A DNA stretch of 64,000 nt, from assembly GCA_028288705.1 (NCBI GenBank), contig JAQBNH010000009.1, positions 56,005 to 120,004 of the forward strand, in the 5' to 3' direction. Source of the stretch: Ferruginibacter sp. (GTDB taxonomy: Bacteria; Bacteroidota; Bacteroidia; Chitinophagales; Chitinophagaceae). Shown here piece by piece: positions 1-8,640 of the stretch. A program made the position numbers and the translations under genes. The notes below the pieces were generated by a model, which was given only the letters and a program-made list of their open reading frames with translations, had not been told where the DNA came from and did not search any database. Every line of letters starts with the position of its first letter. Positions within the stretch are counted from its first letter, which is position 1.

Positions 1-1437
1 ATTCGGTCTTCCTGAAGCCTGCAAAGTGCTTGCCGCAATTCCCCAGCGAACAAGGTCGAAGAAACGATCATGTTCCATGGCCAGTTCTACCCTTCTTTCC
101 TGGCGGATCGCTGTGCGCAGCGCGCCCTGGTTAGTAGTGGTTACTGCAGGAAGGATGGCAGCATTTCCGTCACGCGCACGGTTGCGCACCATTTCCAGTT
201 TCGCCAGTGCTTCTGTTGTATTCGCGGCACCGCCGATCTCATTGGCAGCTTCAGCATACATCAGTACAACATCAGCATAACGCAGGATCCTTACATTCAT
301 CCACCAGCCGAAACGGTTTCCGACAGTGGCACGTACAGAAGGATTGGTATACACCTTTTCATTATAGGCAGGATTTGGCAAACCCATTGGCAGCGTTTCG
401 CCGTAGTAGGTTGTTTCCCCTTCGCGGAGGAATGTTCGCTCTTTGCGCGGATCTCCGGGCTCATAGGCCGCAGCGAGGTAACTGTTCGGCACATTGAAAC
501 CCCAGCCTAAATCAAATGCACCTGATCCGCGTACACCTTGTACATTGGTATATTGTACGCCATATGTTTCAGTAGACGGATTACTCGCGTTAGCGATCGC
601 CTGTATTTCGAAAATAGACTCTTTTGAATTTTCACCTTCTTCGCGGAAGATCGTTGTGTACGGCGTGCTCAGATCATACACGCCGGAATTGATCACCGCT
701 GAAGCCGCTGACATGGCAGGTCCCCATTTTTGTTGCGTGAGGTAAACTTTTGCGAGCAAACCATTAGCCGCACCTTTTGTTGCACGGCCGGTAAAACCCG
801 TAGACCATGTTGCCGGAAGGCTCGTAGCGGCAGTCTGCAGATCAGATTCGATCAATGCATAAATTTCGGCTACTGATGCCCTCGGTTTGTTTTGTACCGT
901 TGCAGAAACGCTGTCTATTTTTGGGACACCGCCAAACAAACGCACGAGCATGAAATAACTGTAACCACGAATGAATTTCGCTTCGCCTTCTGCCTGCGCT
1001 TTAAAAGGTGCCGATGTAGGACTGTTATCTTTTGCGATCCTGTCGAGCACATCATTTGCACGCCCGATCACATCATAATATGCCTTCCACATATCGTTCA
1101 CCAAACCATTTGTTGGTGCTACCGGAAAATTGTCCATCTGAATCTGGTCTGGTCCATCCGCAGGCGTACTGCCTTTGTCGGCATCATCGCTACGGATACT
1201 TGTTGCGCCTACGAACGGGAACGCGGCAACGCCCCAAACGCGCATGCCGGCATAACCACCAAAAATGTATTGATCAAAAGGACCGGCCCCTGCAGGATAA
1301 GGATATGTGTCTGTTGTGTATTGTCCCTGCGGATCCCTGTCGAGGAAATCCTTTTTACACGCCGGCAAAATCGCCGACAGTGAAAGCGTGAAAAGCATTG
1401 CAGCGAGACCAGCTTTTTTATTTGAAATATGTTTCAT
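1..1437 (-). CDS. RagB/SusD-family outer-membrane nutrient-binding lipoprotein (3'-truncated by window edge)
   Basis: SusD-type proteins sit on the cell surface over a SusC channel and bind the oligomeric nutrient before TonB-driven import. The reading frame is open from the ATG at 1437 to base 1 (479 codons) with no stop, so the C-terminus lies outside the window. The N-terminus is a lipoprotein signal with lipobox LPAC followed by KKDFLDRDPQG, typical of the family. Helical SusD motifs are visible, such as FIRGYSYFMLVRLFGG and, near the edge, YADVVLMYAEAANE and RRVELAMEHDRFFDLVRWG. It lies 21 bp downstream of the susC-like gene on the same strand, the standard susC-susD order. The substrate cannot be read from the sequence; no glycoside hydrolase is visible on this side of the locus, though degradative genes could follow beyond base 1. 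Confidence 0.93.
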   Translation of the reverse strand, partial: MKHISNKKAGLAAMLFTLSLSAILPACKKDFLDRDPQGQYTTDTYPYPAGAGPFDQYIFGGYAGMRVWGVAAFPFVGATSIRSDDADKGSTPADGPDQIQMDNFPVAPTNGLVNDMWKAYYDVIGRANDVLDRIAKDNSPTSAPFKAQAEGEAKFIRGYSYFMLVRLFGGVPKIDSVSATVQNKPRASVAEIYALIESDLQTAATSLPATWSTGFTGRATKGAANGLLAKVYLTQQKWGPAMSAASAVINSGVYDLSTPYTTIFREEGENSKESIFEIQAIANASNPSTETYGVQYTNVQGVRGSGAFDLGWGFNVPNSYLAAAYEPGDPRKERTFLREGETTYYGETLPMGLPNPAYNEKVYTNPSVRATVGNRFGWWMNVRILRYADVVLMYAEAANEIGGAANTTEALAKLEMVRNRARDGNAAILPAVTTTNQGALRTAIRQERRVELAMEHDRFFDLVRWGIAASTLQASGRPN

Positions 1438-1458
1438 AAAATGATTTCTTTTAGTTGA

Positions 1459-4400
1459 CTAAAAAATTACGTTTACGCCAAAAGAATAAGTGGTTGGTAC
1501 CGGGTAGCTTCCGTTATCTGCGCCACCTGCGATCGGGCTGCCGATCGGTACTTCAGGAGAATACCCGGTTGCGTAACTAAAGGTAGCAAGGTTTTGCGCA
1601 CTAACCGATAAACGCAGGGTTTCAATACCCATTTTTTTGAATTTCGCAGAACCCAGCGTGTAACCCAACTGAACATTCCGGATACGGAAGTAATCGCCTT
1701 TCTCGAGGAAGTAGTTGCTGAACAGGAAGTTGTTCGCGCGGGAATTATCGAGGATCGGTTCGATGTTGGTAGAACCGGCGCCCGTCCAGGCATTCAGCCG
1801 GTTGGTTTCATAATTGAGTACCGCAAATGTTGCCGTTCTGCGTTGTGTATAGATCTTGTTCCCCGCAACTCCTTGCAAGTCAACACCAAAATCGACCATT
1901 TTATAATTCAGTGTGACATTACCACCGAAATTCCATTTAGGCAATGGCGAACCGAGATAAGTACGATCCTTGGTATCGAGCTTTCCGTCTTTGTTTACAT
2001 CTTCGTAAGCGATATCGCCTGGTAAAGAATTTACAAAATGCGGCATCTTATCCAGGTCGGCTGTGTTCTGATAAATGCCCACCTGCTTGTATCCATAAAA
2101 ATAGCCAATCGATTCACCGGATGTGGTCAGGTTTACACCACCATTTCCAACAAGCTGGAAGTTGATGCCTTCACCGATAGATACCACTTTATTTTTATTG
2201 TAGCTTCCGTTTGCGCTGATGCGATAACTGAAATCGCGGCCGATCTTATCATTAAAACCAAGCGATAATTCTACCCCTTTATTTTCAATAGTACCAGCGT
2301 TGGTGAACTTGCTGAGGTTCGTTCCCGGCAAAGTAATGAAGGTTAAAATGTCTTCCGTTTTGCGCTGGTAGAATGTCAGTTCAAAACTCAACCTGTTTTG
2401 CAGGGTCCGAAGCTCAAGGCCCAGATCTGTTCCCTTCACAACTTCTGCATGCAGATTTTCATCAGGCACAAATGCCGGTGCAATAGAAGGATAGACATTG
2501 TTACCAAAAATACCAACATTCGCTGCGATCACTGAAGCGAAGCGGCTTCCGGCGATACCAAGACCATTACCTACAGTACCATAAGAAGCGCGCAGTTTCA
2601 GGAAGTCAAGTCCTTTCACGCCTTTAAAGAAATCTTCTTCACTCACAACCCAACCCACACCTACACTTCCGAAATTGTTCCAGCGACGACTTACGGCATA
2701 TTTGGAATTGCCATCACGACGATAACTTGCGTTCAATAAATATTTGTTTTTGAATGCATAATTCACACGACCCAATACCGACATATATGCTTCCTGGTTT
2801 CCCGCTCCGCCGTAGTTGCCCGGGTTGTTTGCAGATGCGATATCAAGATACCAGTAACTTGGGTTATTCGGGATAACCAAAGACGTATCACTCCTGTTAC
2901 CAGAAATATTTACGAGGTCACGATATAAAGTTGTAAAACCTGCTGTTATACCGAGGCGATGATCTGTGTTGATCACTTTGTCAAAAGTGAGGATATGATC
3001 CTGCTGGAAGTTCCGGTATGTGGCCTGGCTTTGCGCAATACCTGTGCGGATGCTGCGATCAAATGTCGTGTCGGTCGCATTGGTATTTTCGCCGAGATTG
3101 ATAAACCGGAACGGCAGCGGTGTGTAAGAACGTGATCCGTTAAACGCGATATCTGCGTAGAAAGTAGATTTCCAGGTAAAATTCTGCAGGAATTTCAATT
3201 CAGCAAAAACACTTCCTGTGGCACGATATCCTTTGTTTACGTTGGTACGGTCGAAGCGATCCAATTGAGCTACAGGATTGCCTACCTGCGCACGCTGGAA
3301 AGAAGGCATGCTGTAGTAGAGGCCGTCTGCTGCTTTAATCGGAACGATCGGTGCAGCCCAAAGCGCGCCCAGGATGCTCGCTGCGGGAGGATTAGAATTG
3401 TAATAGAAAGTTGTAAGATCTGCTCCTACCCTCAACGCTTTATTTAACCTGATTTCTTCATTCAAACGAATGATCAGTTTCTCAAATTTATCATTGCGCA
3501 ATACACCTTCCTGTGTGTTGTATGAAACGTTCAACACAGTACTTGTTTTTTCACCGGTGTTTGAAATGCTCAGGCTGTTATTATTGAAGAAAGCAGTACG
3601 GAAAATCTCGTCCTGCCAGTGTGTATCTCCCTTGTAATTGGTGAAATCGAATGGCGCTGCATTAAGATTGACTAACTGTGCACTGTATAACTTTTTAAAG
3701 CCGGCAGCATCTACCAGGTCAATTTTATTATTTACTTTCTGTACACCAACCTGGCTTTGAAAGTTCACCCTTGTTTGTCCTTTTTTCGCTCGTTTCGTAG
3801 TAACTAAAATAACCCCATTACCACCTTGCAAACCGAAGATGGCAATAGAAGAAGGATCTTTTAATACTTCGATGCTTTCAATATCTCCGGGAGATAAATA
3901 ATCAATGCTTGTCTGGAAGATACCATCTACAACATATAACGGATCACCGTTATTGGTGCTGTTCAATCCACGGATACGAACCGTTGGCGAAGAGCCTGCA
4001 GCACCTGAGTTTACGATCGTTACGCCGGATACTTTACCCTGTAAAGATGAGATCGGGTTGTTATTCGGCTGGCGGGCGATATCGTTACCATTTACAGAGG
4101 CAACAGACCCGGTAAGGTCACGTTTTCTTTGCGTGCCATAACCTACTACAACCACCTGTTCTCCTGTTCTCACAGCAGGCTGCAGTTGAACAGAAATTTC
4201 ATTGCGGCCGCCAACAGCGATCTCACGTGATTCATAACCGACATAGCTAACAACGATCACCGCGTTGTCTGGTACGGTCAGCGAATAAGCGCCATTTGCC
4301 CCTGTAGATGTGCCGTTGTTCGTGCCTTTTACATTAATGCTTGCACCAACCAACGGGTTGCCGTTTTCATCGGTAACGCGGCCGGTTAAACGAATGTCTG

Positions 4401-4779
4401 CATTCATTTCGCCGGGAGTTGGTTTGTACAATACCACCAGGTCTTCTTTCATCATGCGATAAGAAAGGCCTGTACCGTCCAGCATCGTGTTCATCACTTC
4501 CGGAAGTTCTGCTTCACGAAAATTAGCGTCCACTTTTTTGGATTCCGGCATCAGGTTGTTGTTGTACACAAAACGATATTCGCTTTGTTGTTCCAGCAAC
4601 GAGATCGCTTTCGTTAGCTCTACATTTTTAAGTTTTAAAGTGATCCGGCTCTGGCTTCCCGCCTGAACGGATATTTGTGCCAGGAGCATCAGTATAACGG
4701 TGAGACATAACCGCATACTGCCTGGAATTTTTTTTCTCAGTTTCTCTTGAGCAGAGAAAAATTGTTTGGCAATAATCAT
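1459..4779 (-). CDS. SusC/RagA-family TonB-dependent outer-membrane transporter with STN domain
   Basis: This is an outer-membrane beta-barrel that imports a large nutrient with energy from TonB. The 1106-residue protein has a signal segment (about residues 20-41), an STN/secretin-TonB N-terminal domain (about 45-120), a carboxypeptidase-regulatory-like domain (about 128-200, starting LTGRVTDENGNPLVGASI), a TonB-box-like VVVVGYGTQ, then the plug (QGKVSGVTI, NGDPLYVVDG, IESIEVLKDPSS) and a barrel ending in a terminal Phe (GVNVIF), as outer-membrane barrels do. The STN domain is the part that talks to a FecR anti-sigma factor, and a fecR-like gene lies 103 bp upstream, so substrate-induced sigma control is likely. 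It is followed directly by susD. The substrate is unknown. Confidence 0.96.
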   Translation of the reverse strand: MIIAKQFFSAQEKLRKKIPGSMRLCLTVILMLLAQISVQAGSQSRITLKLKNVELTKAISLLEQQSEYRFVYNNNLMPESKKVDANFREAELPEVMNTMLDGTGLSYRMMKEDLVVLYKPTPGEMNADIRLTGRVTDENGNPLVGASINVKGTNNGTSTGANGAYSLTVPDNAVIVVSYVGYESREIAVGGRNEISVQLQPAVRTGEQVVVVGYGTQRKRDLTGSVASVNGNDIARQPNNNPISSLQGKVSGVTIVNSGAAGSSPTVRIRGLNSTNNGDPLYVVDGIFQTSIDYLSPGDIESIEVLKDPSSIAIFGLQGGNGVILVTTKRAKKGQTRVNFQSQVGVQKVNNKIDLVDAAGFKKLYSAQLVNLNAAPFDFTNYKGDTHWQDEIFRTAFFNNNSLSISNTGEKTSTVLNVSYNTQEGVLRNDKFEKLIIRLNEEIRLNKALRVGADLTTFYYNSNPPAASILGALWAAPIVPIKAADGLYYSMPSFQRAQVGNPVAQLDRFDRTNVNKGYRATGSVFAELKFLQNFTWKSTFYADIAFNGSRSYTPLPFRFINLGENTNATDTTFDRSIRTGIAQSQATYRNFQQDHILTFDKVINTDHRLGITAGFTTLYRDLVNISGNRSDTSLVIPNNPSYWYLDIASANNPGNYGGAGNQEAYMSVLGRVNYAFKNKYLLNASYRRDGNSKYAVSRRWNNFGSVGVGWVVSEEDFFKGVKGLDFLKLRASYGTVGNGLGIAGSRFASVIAANVGIFGNNVYPSIAPAFVPDENLHAEVVKGTDLGLELRTLQNRLSFELTFYQRKTEDILTFITLPGTNLSKFTNAGTIENKGVELSLGFNDKIGRDFSYRISANGSYNKNKVVSIGEGINFQLVGNGGVNLTTSGESIGYFYGYKQVGIYQNTADLDKMPHFVNSLPGDIAYEDVNKDGKLDTKDRTYLGSPLPKWNFGGNVTLNYKMVDFGVDLQGVAGNKIYTQRRTATFAVLNYETNRLNAWTGAGSTNIEPILDNSRANNFLFSNYFLEKGDYFRIRNVQLGYTLGSAKFKKMGIETLRLSVSAQNLATFSYATGYSPEVPIGSPIAGGADNGSYPVPTTYSFGVNVIF

Positions 4780-4882
4780 GTTTTACTTTTTAGGATTAAA
4801 CAATTGAATGTCCGTTGAACCAAGGTAGTTCCCGGGAGAAGTAGTCGTTAGTTGCGTTGAATTGAATTACATAATCTTGGTT

Positions 4883-5989
4883 TTATAAAATGATAATAGC
4901 GTTGTTTTCTCTTTTTATGGTGAAGCCTGATGAGGCTTGTAATGCCAGTAACACCTGCATTAAGCTTTCATCCGTAAAATTTGCAGTAAATGTGAGTTTT
5001 TTAAGCGCGGGGTTCCGGATTTCTACCTGCCGCCCATACCAGCGTTGCATCGTGATAATCATGGATTCAAAACTTTCATTGTTGAACATGAGTTTATTTT
5101 GCGTCCAGCCGATCTCGCGGATAATGTTTTCTTTACTGTCAGCTGCAACCGTTTCAATTGCTACCAATGGGCCTACCTCAGTAACACCGGCCTTCTGAAC
5201 GGCTCCAGATTCTTTCGGCAATGGGGGATGAGAGAGGAGCGTAATTTTTTCATTGGGCTTCAGCATGATCTTTTGATTCGTACGGTCTTTCAGTGTCACT
5301 TCAATTGATCCCCTGATCAGCGTTGCCACTGCTGAATTTTCTTTGGGATAAGATTTTACATTGAACACGGTACCCAACACTTTTATATCCATTCCGCCTG
5401 CGTGAACTATGAAGGGCTTATTTTTATTTTCTGCCACTTCAAAAAATGCTTCGCCTACGAGGGTTACTTCACGTGTTGCGCCTAAAAAATTATCCGGATA
5501 CGTAAGCTTACTATCAGCGTTTAAGATCACCACCGTGCCATCCGGCAGTTTCACCTGTGTTTTTGATCCTGGCCTGGTGCTGATATTATTGTTTATGCGC
5601 GCGCTAGCATCAGGCCCTGAATTGTTACTGCTGCCTAAAAACCTAAATAAACCCAGCGCAAGTAACAGTACAACTGCTGCGGTAAATATGGGAATGCCGT
5701 ATTTCTTCCAGCTACTTTTTTCCCGTTGCTCCGGCTCGGCTCCGTTGTTTTCAGCAGCTTTAACATGCGGATCTGCCGCCATGATCTTGTGGCGAAGATT
5801 GAGTAATATCTTTTCCTTATCGATGGTTTGGTGATGCCGGTGGGAGGAAATTTTAGCGGAGATTTGCGAAAGGATCTGCTTATACACGGGGTTTCGAAGC
5901 AGGATCAGATCCAGTTCTTCTAACTCAACCGGGGCAATATCCCCGGCAAGTTTCCTGGCAACTAAGATATAAAAGCGATTTTCTTCCAT
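4883..5989 (-). CDS. FecR-family anti-sigma factor
   Basis: FecR proteins cross the inner membrane, hold an ECF sigma factor in the cytoplasm and sense the STN domain of a TonB-dependent transporter in the periplasm. The 368-residue protein has a cytoplasmic N-terminus (about 1-95), one transmembrane helix (about 98-118), a FecR domain (about 138-235, with VKLPDGTVVILNADSKLTYP and GEAFFEVAENKNKPFIVHAG) and a C-terminal DUF4974-like domain (about 297-368). It precedes the susC-like gene on the same strand, consistent with joint action. The ECF sigma gene normally found just upstream is absent: the next upstream gene is an Arr-type ADP-ribosyltransferase. The partner sigma factor must be encoded elsewhere or has been lost. 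Confidence 0.94.
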   Translation of the reverse strand: MEENRFYILVARKLAGDIAPVELEELDLILLRNPVYKQILSQISAKISSHRHHQTIDKEKILLNLRHKIMAADPHVKAAENNGAEPEQREKSSWKKYGIPIFTAAVVLLLALGLFRFLGSSNNSGPDASARINNNISTRPGSKTQVKLPDGTVVILNADSKLTYPDNFLGATREVTLVGEAFFEVAENKNKPFIVHAGGMDIKVLGTVFNVKSYPKENSAVATLIRGSIEVTLKDRTNQKIMLKPNEKITLLSHPPLPKESGAVQKAGVTEVGPLVAIETVAADSKENIIREIGWTQNKLMFNNESFESMIITMQRWYGRQVEIRNPALKKLTFTANFTDESLMQVLLALQASSGFTIKRENNAIIIL

Positions 5990-6070
5990 ATAGCAGTTCA
6001 GGTATAAGGACTGACAAAAAGAAGAATACCCCCAAACAGGAAGAATTTATTTTTCCATTAAAAAACCAGG

Positions 6071-6511
6071 TTAGTCTTCAATGGCCTCTATCCCCTGTTG
6101 CTTCAACTTCGCAAGATGGTCTCGCATGGCTTGAAGTTGTTCTGGTGCGTGCCCTTCCCATTCTTTTATTTCTGCAATAACCTTAAATGGATGAATTGAA
6201 CGATAGGATTTGGTGGGATTACCGGGGAATTTTTTATTGGTCAGGTTGGGATCATCCTCGATAGGACCTGTCGGTTCTACGATATAGATCCTCCCGTGAT
6301 TTTGGCCCAACGCGAGTTCGGCACCCCAGATGGCCGCATCTAGTGTTGCGCTCAGGTAAATATATCTGGCTTTGTTTTGCTGACCGTAGTTGGAGCTGTA
6401 GCCGATGCCGATCAGATCGCCGGGTTGCAAGTCAGCTTTCGTACCGTGATAATAAGGCCCCGGAGCAGGCTGATGTTTGCTTAATGCCAATTTTTCATCC
6501 ATATCTTTCAT
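6071..6511 (-). CDS. arr: NAD(+)-rifampin ADP-ribosyltransferase (Arr family)
   Basis: Arr enzymes transfer ADP-ribose from NAD to the C23 hydroxyl of rifamycins and so inactivate them in the cytoplasm. The 146-residue protein matches the usual length of about 140. It carries the family blocks near the N-terminus (PGPYYHGTKADLQPGDLIG), the centre (IYLSATLDAAIWGAELALG) and the most conserved part, GRIYIVEPTGPIEDDPNLT followed by KKFPGNPTKSYRS, ending in QGIEAIED. I know this pattern from Arr-ms and Arr-2 and see no missing block. Start chosen at the ATG giving MKDMDEKL; the Met at residue 4 is an alternative. It stands alone between fecR and pcm with no integron or transposon signs, so it looks like a chromosomal intrinsic copy. 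Whether it confers resistance is not shown. Confidence 0.93.
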   Translation of the reverse strand: MKDMDEKLALSKHQPAPGPYYHGTKADLQPGDLIGIGYSSNYGQQNKARYIYLSATLDAAIWGAELALGQNHGRIYIVEPTGPIEDDPNLTNKKFPGNPTKSYRSIHPFKVIAEIKEWEGHAPEQLQAMRDHLAKLKQQGIEAIED

Positions 6512-6590
6512 TGACTATTTATTAAACAGTATTAAAAAATAACCTCTAACGCCAGATGCACGAATGTCAACTGGAATGGCATTCATTTCA

Positions 6591-7247
6591 TTACCTGCTT
6601 TTGCCCGTGAGCATCGGAACGAAGGAAAAATTATGAAATGCTTCTTCTGTGAACGATCCGTCTGCTTGTTTGGTAAGACGCAGCATGCGCTGATGTTCGC
6701 CCTCATCAACAGGTATTACCATCAAACCACCGGGCCGCAATTGTGCAATGAGTTTTGGTGGAATAAACGGTGCCGCCGCTGTGATGATCACTTTATCAAA
6801 AGGCGCGTAAGTAGGCAGCCCTTCAAAACCATCGCCGTAGAAAAATTTCAGGTTATTGTATTTACTTTTAAAAATAAAATCACGGGTCTTTTCAAACAAG
6901 TCTTTTTGCCGCTCGATGGTAAAGACTTTTGCTTTCATCTCTGCCAGTACGGTAGCCTGATAAATACTTCCTGTGCCGATCTCCAGTACTTTGTCCTGAG
7001 GCTTAATCTGGAGCAACTGCGTTTGGTAAGCAACGGTGTAAGGTTGTGAAATCGTTTGACCCGCAGCAATGGGAAACGCACGGTCTTCGTAGGCGATATT
7101 GTCCAGTGCAGTGTCCAGGAAAAAATGACGGGGAATATTATTCATGGCTGTTAATACATTCTCATCGGTAATACCTTTTTCCCTGAGGATGTCCATCAGT
7201 TTTTTACGCAACCCTTTATGCCGATAGGTATCTTCGAATTTGGCCAT
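6591..7247 (-). CDS. pcm: Protein-L-isoaspartate O-methyltransferase
   Basis: Pcm methylates the abnormal L-isoaspartyl residues that form in ageing proteins, using S-adenosylmethionine, and starts their repair in the cytoplasm. The 218-residue protein is of usual length. It has the entry motif RHFFLDTALDNIAYEDRAFPI, the substrate-loop GQTISQPYTVAYQTQLL, the SAM-binding motif I as VLEIGTGSIYQATVLAEM, and the late motifs DKVIITAAAPFIPP and LRPGGLMVIPV. One oddity is Ile where the family usually has Gly in the GTGSGYQ loop. The gene lies 79 bp upstream of arr on the same strand. A -7-like box (TAACTTTG) sits 28 bp upstream of the start codon. Confidence 0.95.
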   Translation of the reverse strand: MAKFEDTYRHKGLRKKLMDILREKGITDENVLTAMNNIPRHFFLDTALDNIAYEDRAFPIAAGQTISQPYTVAYQTQLLQIKPQDKVLEIGTGSIYQATVLAEMKAKVFTIERQKDLFEKTRDFIFKSKYNNLKFFYGDGFEGLPTYAPFDKVIITAAAPFIPPKLIAQLRPGGLMVIPVDEGEHQRMLRLTKQADGSFTEEAFHNFSFVPMLTGKSR

Positions 7248-7274
7248 GCCTTGTAGTTTCGGTTAGTTTTACTG

Positions 7275-7282
7275 CAAAGTTA
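7275..7282 (-). promoter_or_regulatory. Putative -7 promoter box for pcm
   Basis: The minus strand reads TAACTTTG, matching the Bacteroidota -7 consensus TAnnTTTG, 28 bp upstream of the pcm ATG. I see no clear -33 TTG partner at the expected distance, so this is a modest prediction. Confidence 0.4.
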
Positions 7283-7350
7283 ATTGAATAGCTGAATAGT
7301 TGTATAGCTGAGAGATTGAATAGTTGATTAGTTGACCGGGCATGATGTGG

Positions 7351-7392
7351 AATTTGAAGTTGGGAATTTGAAGTTGGCAATTTGAAGTTCGA
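7351..7392. repeat. Three tandem 14-bp repeats
   Basis: The unit AATTTGAAGTTGGG occurs three times in a row at 7351, 7365 and 7379, the last two with small changes. It is preceded by a looser repeat of GAATAGTTG/GAATAGCTG type (7285-7333). The whole gap 7248-7552 (305 bp) holds only this low-complexity sequence, the pcm promoter box and a terminator; I see no gene in it. Confidence 0.8.
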
Positions 7393-7503
7393 TGCAGGTT
7401 TTAGTTTGGAGATTTCTTATGTAAGATTTAGTATTTAAGATTCAGCATGTATCTTTTAGAATTTATTTTTTAAAAGCTAATCCCTGTCATTCTCATGGTC
7501 GCA

Positions 7504-7529
7504 TAAAAAAAGCCGGTCGGGGACCGGCT
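7504..7529 (-). terminator. Intrinsic terminator downstream of the 7553-8587 gene
   Basis: On the minus strand AGCCGGTC and GACCGGCT form a perfect 8-bp stem with a 3-base loop, followed by a run of seven T. It lies 24 bp past the stop of the secreted helical protein gene and reads in that gene's direction. Confidence 0.88.
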
Positions 7530-7552
7530 GAAAATTTTATAGGTTTCTAAGT

Positions 7553-8587
7553 TTATTTGTAATGCGGTGTATGATTATCTAAAAACGCATTCACAGAATT
7601 GTTCCAGTTTTCCAATGCATCTTTACGAAGCTGGTTCAGCAACTGGTTGTTGTTATTGTAAGCCTGTGAGGCCTTGTTAATGTCGCCCACTGCTTTGTTG
7701 TATGCGTCTACATCAGCCTTCGCGGGGCTACCTTTTTTCTCGTATTCCTTTTTGATAGATTCAAAACGTTCTTTCGTCAAAAAATAATCGCTCACGCTAT
7801 TTGATTTTTCCACTTCCTTGATGTAAAAATTCAACATCGCTTTAGCGGTATTCACAATAGACATATCTCCCTGGAAACCTTTGAGATCTTTTAATTTCTC
7901 CAGGCCATCCTGCGCGTATTTCAGCAAAGAACTTTTATTTTGTTCGATACCGGTGATGTTGCCCTTTTCAATCGCTTCCATTAAATAAGCTTCCTGTTTA
8001 AATGGCTTGAAAAAAATCAGGTACACATCGTGATAATGTTTATTCATGAGGCTTACCTGTTTCATCATGTCACCCAATTCTGATTTACCATCCACGAGGT
8101 TCACATTATTTTTCGCAGCGAAACGGGCACTGGCTTCTTTCATTCGCGTGTTGCCTTCTTCAAGTTTCCTGTCAACCATTTCCTGCGCGAGCATATAGGC
8201 CTCCATGCCATCATAACTTTGTTCCGCAATTTCTTCCATATTAATGATCTTGCTGTAATCCTCATTCAGCACATTAAAATAAAGCTTCATAAAATTAACG
8301 GCGGTGTCGCGGTATTCTTTATCGCCTTTGAAAGAGCCCATTCCGCTGATGTTCATCCGCGATTCCTGCACTTCGTCGAGCAATTTGCTGCGGAGGCTTT
8401 CCACTTTTTTGGCGCGTTTTCCATGCGCAGCAGCACTGGTATAACTCATGAATTTTTTGGAAATATTTTCCTGTTGTTTGCTGATGAAGTTCATATACTC
8501 AACAGGATTCTCCAGGTTTTGCGCAGCAAGCTTTGTAGATCCCAGTAAGCAAATCAGGCCGGCGGCCAGGTGTAAAAATTGTCTCAT
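7553..8587 (-). CDS. Secreted helical protein of unknown function (LIC11966-like)
   Basis: I cannot assign a function. The 344-residue protein has a clear signal peptide (MRQFLHLAAGLICLLGSTKLAAQ) and is then almost wholly charged and helical, rich in Lys, Glu and Asn, with heptad-like stretches (for example FIKQ/KKFMSYTSAA and the C-terminal NNNQLLNQLRKDALENW). The shape resembles the family named LIC11966 surface proteins in Bacteroidota annotation, but that is a recollection, not a search result. It is probably periplasmic or surface-exposed. The gene lies 53 bp after the Prc-like protease gene on the same strand, so the two may be co-transcribed, and it ends in a strong terminator. Confidence 0.8.
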   Translation of the reverse strand: MRQFLHLAAGLICLLGSTKLAAQNLENPVEYMNFISKQQENISKKFMSYTSAAAHGKRAKKVESLRSKLLDEVQESRMNISGMGSFKGDKEYRDTAVNFMKLYFNVLNEDYSKIINMEEIAEQSYDGMEAYMLAQEMVDRKLEEGNTRMKEASARFAAKNNVNLVDGKSELGDMMKQVSLMNKHYHDVYLIFFKPFKQEAYLMEAIEKGNITGIEQNKSSLLKYAQDGLEKLKDLKGFQGDMSIVNTAKAMLNFYIKEVEKSNSVSDYFLTKERFESIKKEYEKKGSPAKADVDAYNKAVGDINKASQAYNNNNQLLNQLRKDALENWNNSVNAFLDNHTPHYK

Positions 8588-8640
8588 TAAGGTTGGTTTT
8601 GATTGATGTAAAATAATGACTGATTAAAGATGAAGCGGTG

